Positions 20,030 through 31,629 of a stretch of DNA of 64,000 bases are shown here, in pieces (the first letter of the stretch is position 1; each line of letters opens with the position of its first letter). Made by a program: the position numbers and the translations under genes. The stretch is from Paraspadella gotoi (Eukaryota; Chaetognatha). The notes under the pieces are model-generated. The model was not told where the DNA came from and did not search any database. It was given only the letters and a program-made list of their open reading frames with translations. The DNA lies in the NCBI GenBank assembly GCA_051294375.1, contig CM119263.1:26679130-26743129 (forward strand). The letters are read 5' to 3'.

Positions 20030-22300
20030 ACATTTCGCCGTCGTCCTTGAAAGAAAAGAGATGACGTCCTCGGAATGGTTTTGCGGGCGACAAAGGAAGG
20101 AGATCGGCCGGTGGGAGGAAGGGGGAAGAAATTGAGTGAGGAAGCGGGTGAGTTTATAGTCGTGAACAATTGGATTGGGTGATTGGGTCCTTTTGTTTCA
20201 CATCCAATTTGACAGAGGGCGTAAACGATGGCTTTTTAGAAAATGTGAATACCCGACGATCGATTCCTTTCACTCTTTCGTTCACTTCGACGTTTTCGAC
20301 GATTCCGTTTGTTCTTCACTTTAATTTTCTTTTTCTATTCATTCGTTTACTGGTTTATTCATTCACAACTTCCCTCGTTCACCGCGTCGTTCGTTCACTG
20401 AGTCACAAGTTTCCTTCTCTTTCGAATCCGAAAAACTGGTTTTTTTTTCTCTCTCTCTCACCAAACCGCTTCGCTGATCCCCAGATGACTGGGACGACCT
20501 TTCGAGTGAAACCCAATTAATTTATTCAATTTTCGTCAACTGCGGACGAATTCGTCACAAAACTTAACTAGGCGAGACATTTATATACGTTATACTAAAC
20601 GAAGGATTTGAGAAAGTTTAAACGATTTCGAATTAAACGATTGACGGTACAGAAGGGAAAGGCATGTTACGTAAGAAAGGATGTATCTTCTTTTCTCGCT
20701 GCGAAAAGGAAAAAAATAAAGTGAGAAATATAAAAAAGAAAAAATTGCAGAAAGAGAAATAGCAAAAATGAATTTTTAAAAAGAAGAAGAAAAAGAAGAA
20801 AAAGAAGAAGAAGAAAAAGAAGAAGAAGCTTCTCAGCCAAATCGTTCCTTTTTTTTCCCCGACCTGTCAACTCACCAAAGTTATTATTGAAGGTCATTTC
20901 TGGGAAAATTGTTTGAGACTCTGGGTTTTCTCGGTCGAATTGGTTCCGTCCCGACACGCCCCCTTTTCTTTGGGGCTTCTAGGGGGCGGAGGGAGGGGGT
21001 GGGGGCGGTCACCGGCGGTCTGGATATGATTTATCATTTCGGTTCAAATATTTTTCTTTTATTTTAAAGAGTAAAGAGAGAAGAGGACGGAGAGGATAGA
21101 AAAAGCGGCGATGTCAAAGACGTGAAAAGGTGTGAGGATCCAAGGATAAAATAAGAAATTCAAATTTTCTTAAATTAAAAGTTTAAATAAAAGGCGGAAA
21201 TTAATGAAAATTAAGATTCGCGAAAAAAAGAAATGTAAAGAGCCAAAGACAAAAAAAAAAACATCAGAAGAAAACAACAAAGGGAATGAAAAAAAGAAAA
21301 GGTAATTCCGCGAAACTCGTGAGACCCGAAATAAAATAAAGAAAAGGAAGAAAAAAAAGGAAAAGGTAAGGAAAAGGTGAGTTCGTGACCCGGGGAGTGA
21401 TTTTTCGCTAGTAGGAGACTTGCCGACGAGGAAAGATAGAAGCGAGAAGGGGAAAAAGCCACAAAAAAAAGAGGGGCGGGGCAAAGGAAGGAAAGAAACA
21501 AAACAGAGGAAGGAATAAAAATAAACTACAAAGAAATCTGATACGAGGATGACTTGAGAGCAGACGAAGCTGAACAAATTGTTTTGATTATTTACAGTAG
21601 TGACAAATAACGACTGTTTCTTATTGGAAATAAAAACAATTAATAAAAAAAGAAAATATCGCTTCAATCAGACGGAAAAAAGTGTAGAAGCGCAGCTCTA
21701 GAATCACATAACAATGCGGCGAACCGTCGAGAAAATGCGACGAACCGCTGGGAAAATGCGGCGAACTCGTAGGGGGGGTATATTTGCGGCGAAATTTCCG
21801 TTTTCGTTCGCCGTTTTTTTTTTTCATCCCGGATTCTGGATTTCGCACGAATGCGTCGCCATTGATGAATTTAATGAGGAAGGAAGAAAAACCGGATGGG
21901 GGGGGGGAATGATAGGAGTTGGGGGGAGAAAGGGAAAGGGGGTTGAGATGGGGATGAGATGTGAGGTGTTATTCAAGTTATATTGAGTTTGCGCGATATA
22001 TTGATCGAAAACAGATTATTTTTTTTTTGTGGAGAAAAGACGAAAAAGTAATAAAAATCTGGAACAAAAAGCGTCAATTAAAAAAGTCTTACAACACCTG
22101 GTCACGCGTGAAATCTAAAAAAGCTAAAGACATGTAAGATTTGAAGGAAAATTTAACAAAGTGGAAAAAAAAAGGAAAGAAAAAGAGAAGAAAAGAAAAA
22201 GAGATGAAAAAGAGATGAAATAAAAATAGGAGGCAAAATTTGGGAAAGTGAGATGAAAAAGAGAGAAAAAAAAGGCGGAAAATTGGAAGCGGAAAATAAG
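20030..22300. other. Low-complexity region without supported genes
   Basis: T-rich then A/G-rich DNA with a GAA-rich block (20785-20830) and G-rich runs (20982-21005, 21896-21955). A CGAACCGTCGAGAAAATGCG-like unit repeats three times at 21718-21768 (units about 23 bp). Open frames are Phe/Ser/Leu- or Lys/Glu-rich with no start or splice support. Confidence 0.45.
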
Positions 22301-22314
22301 AAAGAAGAAAAAAA

Positions 22315-22344
22315 TGACGACGACGACGACGACGACACGACGAC
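22315..22344. repeat. (GAC)n trinucleotide array
   Basis: About nine GAC/CGA units with one ACA slip. Confidence 0.85.
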
Positions 22345-22652
22345 TTTTTTATTCTCCTTTTGTTTTCGAAATCCAAGAACACAACTCGTAACGTGGGATC
22401 ATAAAATCCTCGTCGCACTTTTCGCAACAAGAGATTTCACAACTTGCCTAAAAAAAAGAAGAAAAAAAAAGAATTCGAACGTTGGGTGGATTCAAAAAAG
22501 AAGCAATCTTACAAAAGCGTGCAATGGAAATTCTTGGCTCCTTGTAGGTGAAACCTTTGGACTGCAGATATGCGCCTTAGTCGAGGATTACAAACTTTCC
22601 TTCTTTTCTTTTCTTTTTTTCTCTTTTTCTTTTCTTTTCTTTTTTTTCTCTT

Positions 22653-22716
22653 TCTATTCTATTCTATTCTATTCTATTCTATTCTATTCTATTCTATTCT
22701 ATTCTATTCTATTCTA
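22653..22716. repeat. (TATTC)n pentanucleotide array
   Basis: About 13 perfect TATTC units following TTTTC-rich DNA, and followed by (TTTTC) and (TTTCG) short runs. Confidence 0.95.
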
Positions 22717-22970
22717 CAGTATACTTTTCTTTTCTTTTCGTTTCGTTTCGTTGAATTTTTGTGTATTTTAAATCAAATCACCTTCAGTTGTCTCCCCAAA
22801 GATTAAAAAGGCCATTCACCTCGTACGAGCTCAAGATTTATCATCGTCATCATCTTCGTCATCATCATCACCATCGTCTTCTCTGTTTGTTTTCGTTTCT
22901 CCTCGTTACTCTTTATGTTTTTGTTTTGTTTTTTCCTCATCGTTGGGTTTTCTTGTCGGGGTCGACGAAG

Positions 22971-23158
22971 AACGACAACGATGTTGAAGACAACGACGCT
23001 GCCGTTGACGATGACAACGACGAAGACGACGACGATGACAAAGATGAAGACGACGACGAAAACGACGAAGACGATGTCAGGATTATTCTTGTAAAAATTG
23101 AATGGCTCATGCCGTTAACCACGAATAGAGTGGAAAACAATATCAAAGATTGTGTACG
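22971..23158 (+). CDS. Candidate internal exon encoding an Asp-rich segment
   Basis: A pyrimidine-rich stretch (TTTTGTTTTGTTTTTTCCTC, then GGGTTTTCTTG) precedes GACGAAG, giving an acceptor at 22969-22970. The donor TACG/GTAAGC follows at 23158/23159. The exon reads an Asp/Glu/Asn run (mixed GAC, GAT, GAA and AAC codons, not a pure triplet repeat), then VRIILVKIEWLMPLTTNRVE. The mixed codons argue for selection on the protein. Acidic tracts of this kind occur in many nuclear and chaperone proteins, so no family is assigned. Confidence 0.3.
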
Positions 23159-23207
23159 GTAAGCAAAAGAACAACATTCACTCTTATATTAACGATATTA
23201 ATATAAG

Positions 23208-23458
23208 ACGACGACGACAACGCCGGCGATGACGACGACGACGATAAATACGACGACGAAGACGACGAATACGACGATGATCATAAGAATTGGGAGAATC
23301 CTTCTTTCCTCGATTATTTCTCATCCAAAATTCTCTTTTTTTTTTACGATCGAAATCGAAATAAAAACTCAAACGAAACGGATACAGTTGAGCTCTTTTT
23401 TTTTTGGGGGGGGGGCAGAAAATCGCAATCGGAAGGAGAGAAAGTGGATGAGAAGTGA
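23208..23458 (+). CDS. Second Asp-rich coding-like segment
   Basis: After AATATAAG (possible acceptor, 23205-23207) the frame reads Asp-rich sequence with Tyr and Glu interruptions, then HKNWENPSFLDYFSSK, a Phe run, and RNRNKNSNETDTVEL, ending SEGEKVDEK and TGA. Joining it to 22971-23158 would need a 49-bp GT-AG intron, but the phases do not match (exon 1 ends with two bases, this needs one). Another donor, an extra exon or a sequence error would be required. Alternatively it is a translated triplet repeat only. Confidence 0.22.
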
Positions 23459-23459
23459 G

Positions 23460-25190
23460 AGTGAGAAGTGAAAGTGATTTGAAATGAGATAAGAGAAAAA
23501 GAGAGAAAGACATGATGAGTGCAAAGCGTGAGCGATTAAAACAGAAGTTGAAAAGAGTTGAGAATGTTGAGAGTATTAGAACGAATACGAGATGTAACTA
23601 GTCAATTGTGTTGAGTTTATTGCTTTACATCCCTAAGAATCGTTAAATTAGCTTTTTAGGGGAATTAGCTATTTACTACTCGAGCCATTCTTGTGAGAGG
23701 GTGAATCGTCTTATTGGCCGTCGTCGTCGTCGTTCTTGTCGTCTTAATGGTCGTCTTCGTTGTGGTTCCTTGTTTACGTCCAACTTCACGAAACAACCTC
23801 CGGCAATCTGGTCATTAGCAGTGGCGCTTTTATCGTCCTCGTTTTCTCCGCCCAACTCCATTCTGTTTCCCTGTTTTTTTGTTTTTTTGTTTCTTTGTTT
23901 GTGTTTTGTTCTTTTTTAGAAAGCAAGGCAAGCTCAAGAGCTTGTTGACTGATGGTTACCAGTTGAGGTAATTATTTCAACTGACTCAGTCGCTTGGTTC
24001 CCATTTATTTTATTTGAAACGCTCGATAATTTTTGAATTTTTTTTAGTTTAATCAATGGTAACTTTACATTTCAACTTTCTTTATCGTGCTAAAGTTCGT
24101 TTTCTTGTCATTACCAAAGTTGTCAACTAATCGATTGATAAATATCTTTTAAATTAAAAAAAAACGAAAAAGTTAAAAATTTTGGTTAAAATTTTTGACC
24201 TTTTTTGTTCGTTGTTGTTGTTATTAAAAAAAGAAAAGGGCGAGGCGAACGAGAGAAGTGAGACAAATTAAGTGAAAGACAAGTTGAAATATTTTTTAAA
24301 AATTGAGAGGCGCTAAAATTCATCTTTGAAGGCAGAAAAGTTTAAAAGATTCTTCGTCAATTAGTTCAGACGATTTTGTTGATTAAATTTAATACAAAAA
24401 CGAATTAAATAGAAAAGGCGGTCTGTCTTTCTTCAAGAAGGAAAATTCAGACAGTCATAGAAAATTGTCACGAATGATATAATGATTTAAAAAATAAGGA
24501 AAATTTTAATTTGTCTTTTGGTTGTTTTTTTTTTTTTAGAAGCGAAACAAAACGATGACGGTAAAACCGAACTGTCATTTTTTTTTTCAAAAACAACGCA
24601 AACCGAAAGAATGGGTGAACCGATGTAAAGAAAAAACAGCTTGGAAAAAACCGAGAAGCGTCGTAAAACGTTTACTGTGGTGTTTTTTCTCATAACCGAC
24701 AACGCACATGTCTCGCTCTCTCTCTCTCTCTCACGCTTATTCTTAGAAAGCCAATACTCGCCCAGACAAAAACATATTCTCCAAAATTTAATCGACTTAC
24801 TTTTTGATTGAATTTTTTTCAGCAGATCCGGTTTTGTGTTTCTCGGCAGTTGTTTTATTGGTTGTTTTTTGTTGTTTTTTATTATTTAAAAATATATTGG
24901 AATTTGAAGATGATAAGGTTTAAGTTAGAAGCCTTCTTCGTCGTTATCGTCGTCGTCGTTATCGTCGTCGGAGTTTGAGAAGACACGAGTTTTAAACCGA
25001 GAAAAAAAATATCAAGAAAATGAAAATATCTTTTCTTCTTTTATTTTTTGAAGGAAATCAGACGAAATTCCTTTTCTTCGAAGTTTTGTTTATTTACTTT
25101 TTTGTCTACTGTCTTTTTTTGTATCGAATACTAAACACTGAATTTGTTTGTTGTTCGAGACTGATGCGCATGGATTTCGGTTGATAGTCT
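23460..25190. other. AT-rich region without supported genes
   Basis: Includes short (CGT)n runs at about 23718-23735 and 24945-24968 and many A/T homopolymers. A frame at 23701-23919 begins VNRLIGRRRRRSCRLNGRLR and is driven by the CGT repeat. Confidence 0.45.
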
Positions 25191-25194
25191 GGTT

Positions 25195-25197
<3 letters not shown>

Positions 25198-25262
<65 letters not shown>
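25198..25262. repeat. (GA)n microsatellite
   Basis: Perfect GA array of about 32 units. Confidence 0.95.
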
Positions 25263-25265
<3 letters not shown>

Positions 25266-25423
25266 CTATTTCCACCAAGAGTCCTTTGCCCGCGCTTCAG
25301 TTTCTCCGAGTAGCGTAAACGAAAGCGGATATTAAGTTTCTAAACATCCTTCATGACTGAAGTTTTAACTCTCTTACGATATTCTGTGTCGGTACAGTTT
25401 CGCCCAGAGCCTGTTACTTGAAT

Positions 25424-25522
25424 ATGGCAGCTCAGACGACGGAGGAAGATTTAAATACGAATGGCGGGACCGGGCAGAGAATCATATATCATCCTTCGAT
25501 AATAAAGAAAACAAACTTATGA
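25424..25522 (+). CDS. 32-codon ORF with a good start context
   Basis: ATG at 25424 in TTGAATATGGCA (A at -3, G at +4). The product is a hydrophilic 32-residue peptide beginning MAAQTTEEDLNTNGGTGQR and continuing IIYHPSIIKK, ending in TGA at 25520-25522. Composition (Thr/Glu/Asn/Gly, all third positions used) is typical of a real N-terminus. No GT donor lies in the frame, so it is either a small ORF or a 5' exon with an unrecognised splice. The 5' flank has TTTCGCCCAG (possible acceptor) at 25399-25408. No family recognised. Confidence 0.25.
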   Translation: MAAQTTEEDLNTNGGTGQRIIYHPSIIKKTNL

Positions 25523-25529
25523 GCTCATG

Positions 25530-26095
25530 ATTTTTGTCGGATGTCAGTTTTTGTTGTTATTGTAATAATGTTTATTTTGATGAAAGTCTGTACACTTTTT
25601 GATAACGAGATATCGCTCTCTCTCTCTTTCTCTCTGTTTGAATTATAGAACAATGATTTTGTTTCGGTGAAAATTATTTGTTTCTTTGTTTGCAAATAAT
25701 TCATTTGAAAAAGACTAAAATATTTTTTTTCAAACGATGAAGAATCACATTATGAAAAAATCATAAAAATAAAATAAATTAATGGATAATTTTTATATTG
25801 GTTGTACCAATTTCATTAATTATGTAATTAGAAGATCAGCTAAAAAGAAACAAAAGTATTAAGCACCCGGCGATACAGGCGCTCTAAAGTATTATTTTCT
25901 TTACGAAATACCTGATTAGTCTGTCACTTGTTTAAATTTCAGAGGAATATTTTTTTAACTAATTCAATTTTACTTATAAAATAAAATGATCGATTCTTTT
26001 TTCTATTGTCGATTTCTCTTTCAATTGAATTTTTTCGATCCCTCGATCTTCCGCCTTCTTCTCCCGCCAAAAGGCCCCGGCCGACCTCGGATCGA
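25530..26095. other. AT-rich region, nothing supportable
   Basis: AT-rich with A/T homopolymers, a short CTCTC run near 25615, and a small GC-richer patch just before the GA tract and gap at 26096. Confidence 0.5.
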
Positions 26096-26096
26096 A

Positions 26097-26127
<31 letters not shown>

Positions 26128-26129
26128 GA

Positions 26130-26936
26130 NNNNNNNNNNNNNNNNNNNNNNNNNNNNNNNNNNNNNNNNNNNNNNNNNNNNNNNNNNNNNNNNNNNNNNN
26201 NNNNNNNNNNNNNNNNNNNNNNNNNNNNNNNNNNNNNNNNNNNNNNNNNNNNNNNNNNNNNNNNNNNNNNNNNNNNNNNNNNNNNNNNNNNNNNNNNNNN
26301 NNNNNNNNNNNNNNNNNNNNNNNNNNNNNNNNNNNNNNNNNNNNNNNNNNNNNNNNNNNNNNNNNNNNNNNNNNNNNNNNNNNNNNNNNNNNNNNNNNNN
26401 NNNNNNNNNNNNNNNNNNNNNNNNNNNNNNNNNNNNNNNNNNNNNNNNNNNNNNNNNNNNNNNNNNNNNNNNNNNNNNNNNNNNNNNNNNNNNNNNNNNN
26501 NNNNNNNNNNNNNNNNNNNNNNNNNNNNNNNNNNNNNNNNNNNNNNNNNNNNNNNNNNNNNNNNNNNNNNNNNNNNNNNNNNNNNNNNNNNNNNNNNNNN
26601 NNNNNNNNNNNNNNNNNNNNNNNNNNNNNNNNNNNNNNNNNNNNNNNNNNNNNNNNNNNNNNNNNNNNNNNNNNNNNNNNNNNNNNNNNNNNNNNNNNNN
26701 NNNNNNNNNNNNNNNNNNNNNNNNNNNNNNNNNNNNNNNNNNNNNNNNNNNNNNNNNNNNNNNNNNNNNNNNNNNNNNNNNNNNNNNNNNNNNNNNNNNN
26801 NNNNNNNNNNNNNNNNNNNNNNNNNNNNNNNNNNNNNNNNNNNNNNNNNNNNNNNNNNNNNNNNNNNNNNNNNNNNNNNNNNNNNNNNNNNNNNNNNNNN
26901 NNNNNNNNNNNNNNNNNNNNNNNNNNNNNNNNNNNN
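26130..26936. other. Assembly gap (807 N)
   Basis: Entered from a GA-rich tract (26096-26129). ORFs of 300 or more codons listed across it by length alone are N-filled and meaningless. Confidence 0.98.
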
Positions 26937-27047
26937 AGTCGGATGGAGGGGTGTGCGTGGGAAGGGTTGCAAAAAGAGGTGATGGAGAATGAAAGAGGTT
27001 GTTCGGTAAGTGAGGGAAAAAGCGAATATTGAGAGAGGGGGACGGAG

Positions 27048-27078
<31 letters not shown>

Positions 27079-27109
27079 AGGAGAGACACACTACCCTTCC
27101 ACCTCCCCC

Positions 27110-27300
27110 TCACTCGACCCTTCCACGCCCGCCCACCGGCGAATCCCGATTCACGTCACGTTGTTTCGTGACGTCACGCGCCGCGGAGCCGTTCGACTTC
27201 GCCGCAGCGCGTCGTTAGTTTGCGTCTCGTCGCGGCGGCGGCGGCAGCGGGGGCGGCATCAGCGGCAGCGGCAGCGGCAGCGGCGCTGTTTTTTCTTTTA
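27110..27300 (+). promoter_or_regulatory. CpG island with CRE-like sites
   Basis: TCACGTCACG and CGTGACGTCACGCG (about 27151-27180; TGACGTCA is a full cAMP-response element palindrome) are followed by a CpG-dense stretch and a GCGGCG/GCGGCA repeat (27232-27286). Together with the candidate first exon just downstream this looks like a promoter and 5' UTR on the plus strand. Confidence 0.45.
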
Positions 27301-27324
27301 TTTCCTCACAAGTTGTTTTTCCTT

Positions 27325-27413
27325 ATGTTGCTTGGGAAAGTTATCACCGCTCCCGTTGCGATAGCTCTTGTGATATGCAACATTGGTATTCTGGGTTTAG
27401 CAATAAAGCAGCG
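27325..27413 (+). CDS. Candidate first exon with a hydrophobic signal/anchor segment
   Basis: ATG at 27325 (weak context TCCTTATGTT) opens LLGKVITAPVAIALVICNIG and continues ILGLAIKQ. This is a 20-residue hydrophobic stretch flanked by Lys, typical of a signal peptide or N-terminal membrane anchor. Donor AGCAGCG/GTAAAC lies at 27413/27414; read through, the frame meets TAA immediately at 27415-27417. The CpG island with CRE motifs lies directly upstream. The frame is also open upstream through an Ala-rich GCGGCA repeat without ATG. The protein and later exons are not identified; the nearby ATGGCGCAGTCG at 27643 is another possible start. Confidence 0.3.
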
Positions 27414-27419
27414 GTAAAC

Positions 27420-28730
27420 CACGTGAAATGTCCTGCGGCGGGGGGCAATGACCCGTCAATTGAACTTTTTTTACGGTGAGACACAACTTTTTTTTTTTAT
27501 TCTTAATACTAACTGCGTCATGATTGCACAAACTCTCCTCAAGAAATTCCTTAAAATTCCTTGAAAATTCTCAAAACTTTGTCACCGAGTTTTTTTTTTT
27601 CCTTTCCACTCTATGGAATTTCTTTCGTCTTCCTTCTCTGCAATGGCGCAGTCGACTTCGGCGTTTTCTGGTGGCAGCGGCGACGGACGATTTTTTTTTG
27701 TCCTGCGGCGACTTAATATTTTTTTTTTTACTTCTCCTCAGGTCACGAAATCGAAGAGGATTTTCGGAGAATTATTTGTTGTTGTTATTGCAAAGGACCA
27801 GGAGGCGTAGGTAGTTGAAGAGAGAGAGAGAGAGAGAGGGTTGGGGATCGGGAAGGTAGAGTAGGGAGAGAGTAGGGGCTTTAGGGTAAGTTAAACGGTG
27901 GATGTGGTTGTGCATGTACTAAGTAAGGATCTGGAGCTGAACGGGGATTTGTGTGTTATGGGTTGATTGGAATTGTTTTTTTGTCGTTGGTTCGTTGGAT
28001 TAGTTGAATTAGAGTTTCTTGGTCAACAAAGTAGTATTAATCTCCTCCTACTTTTTATCTACGTACTCGTCCTCCTCCTCCTCCTCCTCCCTTTTTCTTC
28101 GTTCTTTGTTTCCCCAATTGTCCTGCGACAATTATCGTCACTTTGGGTAATAAATGAGACGGAAAAAAATGAGAAGAGAAAAGAAACGAAACCAAAGAGA
28201 GAAAAAAAAAAGAACAACGATAATAGAGAGAAAAGTCGAAAGAAAAAAAAATCGAAACCTCCGAAGGCCTTCGAAGGCTGACGTTGTCAAAAAATAGTTT
28301 ACATGTTTAGTTATAAACGAAAGATTAATGTTTAAAAATTGAAAGGGAGATGATTACTAACGACATCTGCGATGAAAAGAAGAGAGAAAATCATCTGGAC
28401 GAACGAAGCGATAATGAAGAAGGAAATCTGTCGAGTTTTCTTTTTTTTTTTTTTTTTTTTGAGTCTAAAGTAATTTAAACTTGAAAGATTTTAAATAAAG
28501 ACGAATAAAAGAAAATAAAGAATGAGAACCAAAAAAAAAAGCACAATTGGAATAATTCAAGTCGATGAAAATCCTAGAATTCTTATAAACAAATAAAAAT
28601 AATCGGAATTTTTTAGAAAGAAAATAGTATGTCACTAAAAATATTTTCTCACGTTTTTCCCATAATAAATTAGATTCCGAGAATAAATGGTTGTAATTCT
28701 GGGGTAAAATCTACCTTCCCTCCACCCTTT
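27420..28730. other. Mixed region without a resolved gene
   Basis: Contains GCAATGGCGCAGTCGACTTC with a good Kozak ATG near 27643 that opens AQSTSAFSGGSGDGRF before T-homopolymer sequence. Also a (CTC)n block (28068-28090), A/G-rich DNA and a poly-T run (28440-28461). No splice-consistent model emerges. Confidence 0.35.
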
Positions 28731-28733
28731 CTT

Positions 28734-28780
28734 CTCTCTCTCTCTCTCTCTCTCTCGTCTCTCTCTCTCTCTCTCTCTCG

Positions 28781-28859
<79 letters not shown>
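28734..28859. repeat. Interrupted (CT)n microsatellite
   Basis: CT array with regularly spaced CGT and CTT interruptions, suggesting internal duplication of a 20-28-bp higher-order unit. Confidence 0.85.
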
Positions 28860-28860
<1 letters not shown>

Positions 28861-29220
28861 TTTTTTTTTATGATGACAGCCTCATCGACGGAAGGTAGAG
28901 AATCTGCAAGTTTTCTCTTGATGCGTAACAAAAGACTTCTTGCACTTTTTTCCTCTGACGTCATGAGCAGCCTTCAAATCAACGTTATCTTCACTGTTTC
29001 TTGTTCTTAGTCATTCTAGTCGTCGTTGTCGTCGTCGTCGCATTCGTCGTCGTCTTTCAATTCTTTTCACCCTTGCCTCATCATCGTTCTTGAGACTTTT
29101 CCATTCTTCTTCTGTACTTCATTGCACCGAAAAGGGTTTTTTTTTCCTTCATTTTTTCCGTCTTTTTTCTTTTGCTCCTTTTAGGGCCTTTTTTTGCCTC
29201 TTTTGCTTTTTTTGCCTTTT

Positions 29221-29357
29221 TTATGACTCTGGCGCCACATTTGGTGGAATCGTTGACGGCGCCAGTTTAATAGGAGCCGTTGGCGTCTGGAATTTTGGTG
29301 GAGCCTCAAGCGGAGTCACTTTTGATGGAGTGTTTTGGTTGTCAACTTTTGAAAGAG
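29221..29357 (-). CDS. Candidate Pro-rich terminal exon
   Basis: On the minus strand TACTAAAAGTGGTTTTCACACAG gives a branch-like TACTAAA and an acceptor ending at 29358. The frame then runs 44 codons (TPSKVTPLEAPPKF, TPTAPIKLAPSTIPPN) to TAA at 29223-29221. Pro and Thr/Ala recur with varied codons (CCA, CCG, CCT), and A-rich sequence follows as a 3' UTR might. The plus strand is open too (Gly/Val-rich) but has no start. Family not recognised; Pro-rich tails are generic. Confidence 0.3.
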
Positions 29358-29826
29358 CTGTGTGAAAACCACTTTTAGTATTTACATGCACCAGTATTTG
29401 GCTCGTGGAACTTTTAATGGATATTTAGTACAAACGTATTTTTTTTGTTTGTTCAAAATCTCATGAATAATTTTTGTCAATGTTTCACTATTAGATTTTA
29501 AATCATTCATTGTCGACAGCCAAACGTATTATTACTAAAAACTCAACGAAACGTTACTCTTTCGAAATATCTAACACATAATCTTACTATGTATTAACCT
29601 ACAAACCCCGGATGAACCCGGATTATCAAAGAGGCTTTAGTCGCTTCCATCGTATTCTCTGTCGATCGTGCGTCGTCTCTTAGCAACGATCCACGCGTAG
29701 CGAATTCCATTTCCGGCCTTAATTACCTCGGCGCCGATTAAAATATTCATGAAGAGGAAATTGGAATCGAATTTTCTTCGTCGTTAACCTGGTTTCGGCG
29801 ATAAGCGGCCGAGGAGAGATATAGAG

Positions 29827-29930
29827 AAGGGCTGGACCCGGATATAATAGAATAGTGGAGGTTAGAACCTGGATGTGAGAGGAAACCGACGGGCTAAAAC
29901 TGGATGTAATAGGGTAGAAGCGATTAACGA
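29827..29930. repeat. Degenerate ~33-bp repeat with CCTGGATGTRA core
   Basis: ACCCGGATATAATAG, ACCTGGATGTGAGAG and ACTGGATGTAATAG recur at spacings of about 31-36 bp. Related CCCGGATGTAAG and CCGGATGAACCCGGAT phrases lie at about 19035 and 29605. Confidence 0.55.
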
Positions 29931-30109
29931 GGAGTAGCAGTCGCAACCTGGGATAAAAAATTTAAACGAAAGACCCGAAGAAAGTTCCTTGATGAAATAG
30001 CTCAAACTATTATTGAAATCTCCGGAGAAAATGACGCTAAAAATATAATTAAAAAAGGAAAATCGATGACATCTCTCGAATGCAACGTTCTCCCTTTGGT
30101 TGATTTCGA

Positions 30110-30210
30110 TTACGACGACGACGATAACGACGACGATAGCCGTGACGGAGACAGCGACATCGATCGTGGCAGCGACCGTGGCAGCGACCGTGACAACGAC
30201 AACTTCCCTT
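30110..30210. repeat. (GAC)n-rich block with GGCAGCGACCGT repeats
   Basis: ACGACGACGATAACGACG followed by CGTGGCAGCGAC units, read as Asp/Ser/Arg on plus and Val/Thr/Ala on minus. A C-rich run follows at 30261-30300. Confidence 0.75.
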
Positions 30211-30589
30211 TTCTTTTTAGCCGCTTCTTTCTTTTTTTTCCACAACTTATCGCCCTCTTCCCCGTCCCACCCCCCCAGCCCCCCCAGCCCCCGCCCGCCT
30301 CCAAAAAAAACAAACAAAACAAACTCAAAAACACGAATTTAGAAAAGAAAGTGAAAAAGGTTGAAAGATTAAAAGGTCGAAAGGATAATCGTTTCAAGCT
30401 TCGTCAGTGTCAACGTTTCTCTTTGTTTTCTTTCTTATCTTTGTTTTCATGTTTTTTTGTTTATATTGTATGTTTATAACTTATGTTTTTTCACATCCTC
30501 GTCAAAAAAAAGTTATGGGGCAAACAACTGACTTCGTACTTGGCCAAATGGAAGCACGTCACCAAACTCCGTGACCAGGGATCTCTCCT

Positions 30590-30683
<94 letters not shown>

Positions 30684-30687
30684 TCTG

Positions 30688-30720
<33 letters not shown>

Positions 30721-30750
30721 CCTCTCTCTCTGCTCTCTCTCACTCTCTGT
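30590..30750. repeat. Complex (CT)n array
   Basis: CT array of about 160 bp with CTCC, CTTC, ATCTG and CTGCT interruptions. Confidence 0.9.
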
Positions 30751-31007
30751 CTACTCCGGCTCCCTTTTTCTCCTCCGGATGCCGATTTCCGGTCAGAATC
30801 CTCCAAGAAAATGAGATCTACGCCTTGGACTCTTTGTTGTGGTGATTCTCCGCGGGGGTTAAGGGGTGTATGGAGGGGAGAGAGGACCAGGGGGGTCTGG
30901 TGATTCATGATGGATGTGGAAAGGTGACAGAGGAGAAAGGAAACGATGAAGGTCAGGGTGGCTTTTCAGGAGGAGGAAGAAAAAAGATGACCACAAAGCC
31001 TTGAGAT

Positions 31008-31116
<109 letters not shown>

Positions 31117-31224
31117 CACCGTTTTTTTGTTTTCCCCATCATGTTGAGGAATGGATTCCGTTTCACTCGATAAACTTATCCTCGCATCTTTCTCCTTCTC
31201 GCTCAATAAAATTATTATTTTTTA

Positions 31225-31542
31225 TTAGCTTTCATTATTTTCTATTTCTTTACATACATAAATACATACATACAATTTCTTTTCTCCCTCTCTCTCTCTC
31301 TCTATCTCATCGATCATTGGAACTTCTCCGCCAGGTTGCGTCAGTGAGATGAAGCAATGAGACGAGAATTGGACGCCCGACTCCGCAGCCGACACCGACC
31401 GCCGACCGCCGATTGCGAGCTCGAAGCCATAAATATTGACAAGTCGTTCGGACGGACGGAACTGAGTTTTAAGTTTATGGTCCAGCGGTGAAAAAAAGGA
31501 ATTAATAATAATAATTAATAATAAGCCATTTGCTTTTGCCAT
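31225..31542 (-). CDS. 105-codon ORF, possible exon
   Basis: ATG at 31542 on the minus strand. An Ile-rich start derived from an ATT/AAT repeat is followed by a coding-like middle: LKTQFRPSERLVNIYGFELA and SAAESGVQFSSHCFISLTQP. The frame then runs through a CT microsatellite as Glu-Arg repeats. An acceptor-like CTTAAAACTCAG at about 31471 would start the exon at the coding-like part and drop the Ile-rich start. It lies on the same strand and 90 bp downstream of the ORF at 31630-31797, so both could belong to one gene. No family recognised. Confidence 0.25.
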   Translation of the reverse strand: MAKANGLLLIIIINSFFSPLDHKLKTQFRPSERLVNIYGFELAIGGRRSVSAAESGVQFSSHCFISLTQPGGEVPMIDEIEREREGEKKLYVCIYVCKEIENNES

Positions 31543-31629
31543 TCGCTATCGGTCGATTATTGATCGATTGTTGATCTACCTTAAAGACTGAGTAGCAAGT
31601 ATTTTTGACAAGCAACGGTTTTATTCTGT

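Noticed and set aside
25974-27113. Open frames of 328-379 codons
   Set aside because: They consist mostly of the 807-N gap; the visible ends are GA/CT repeat translation.
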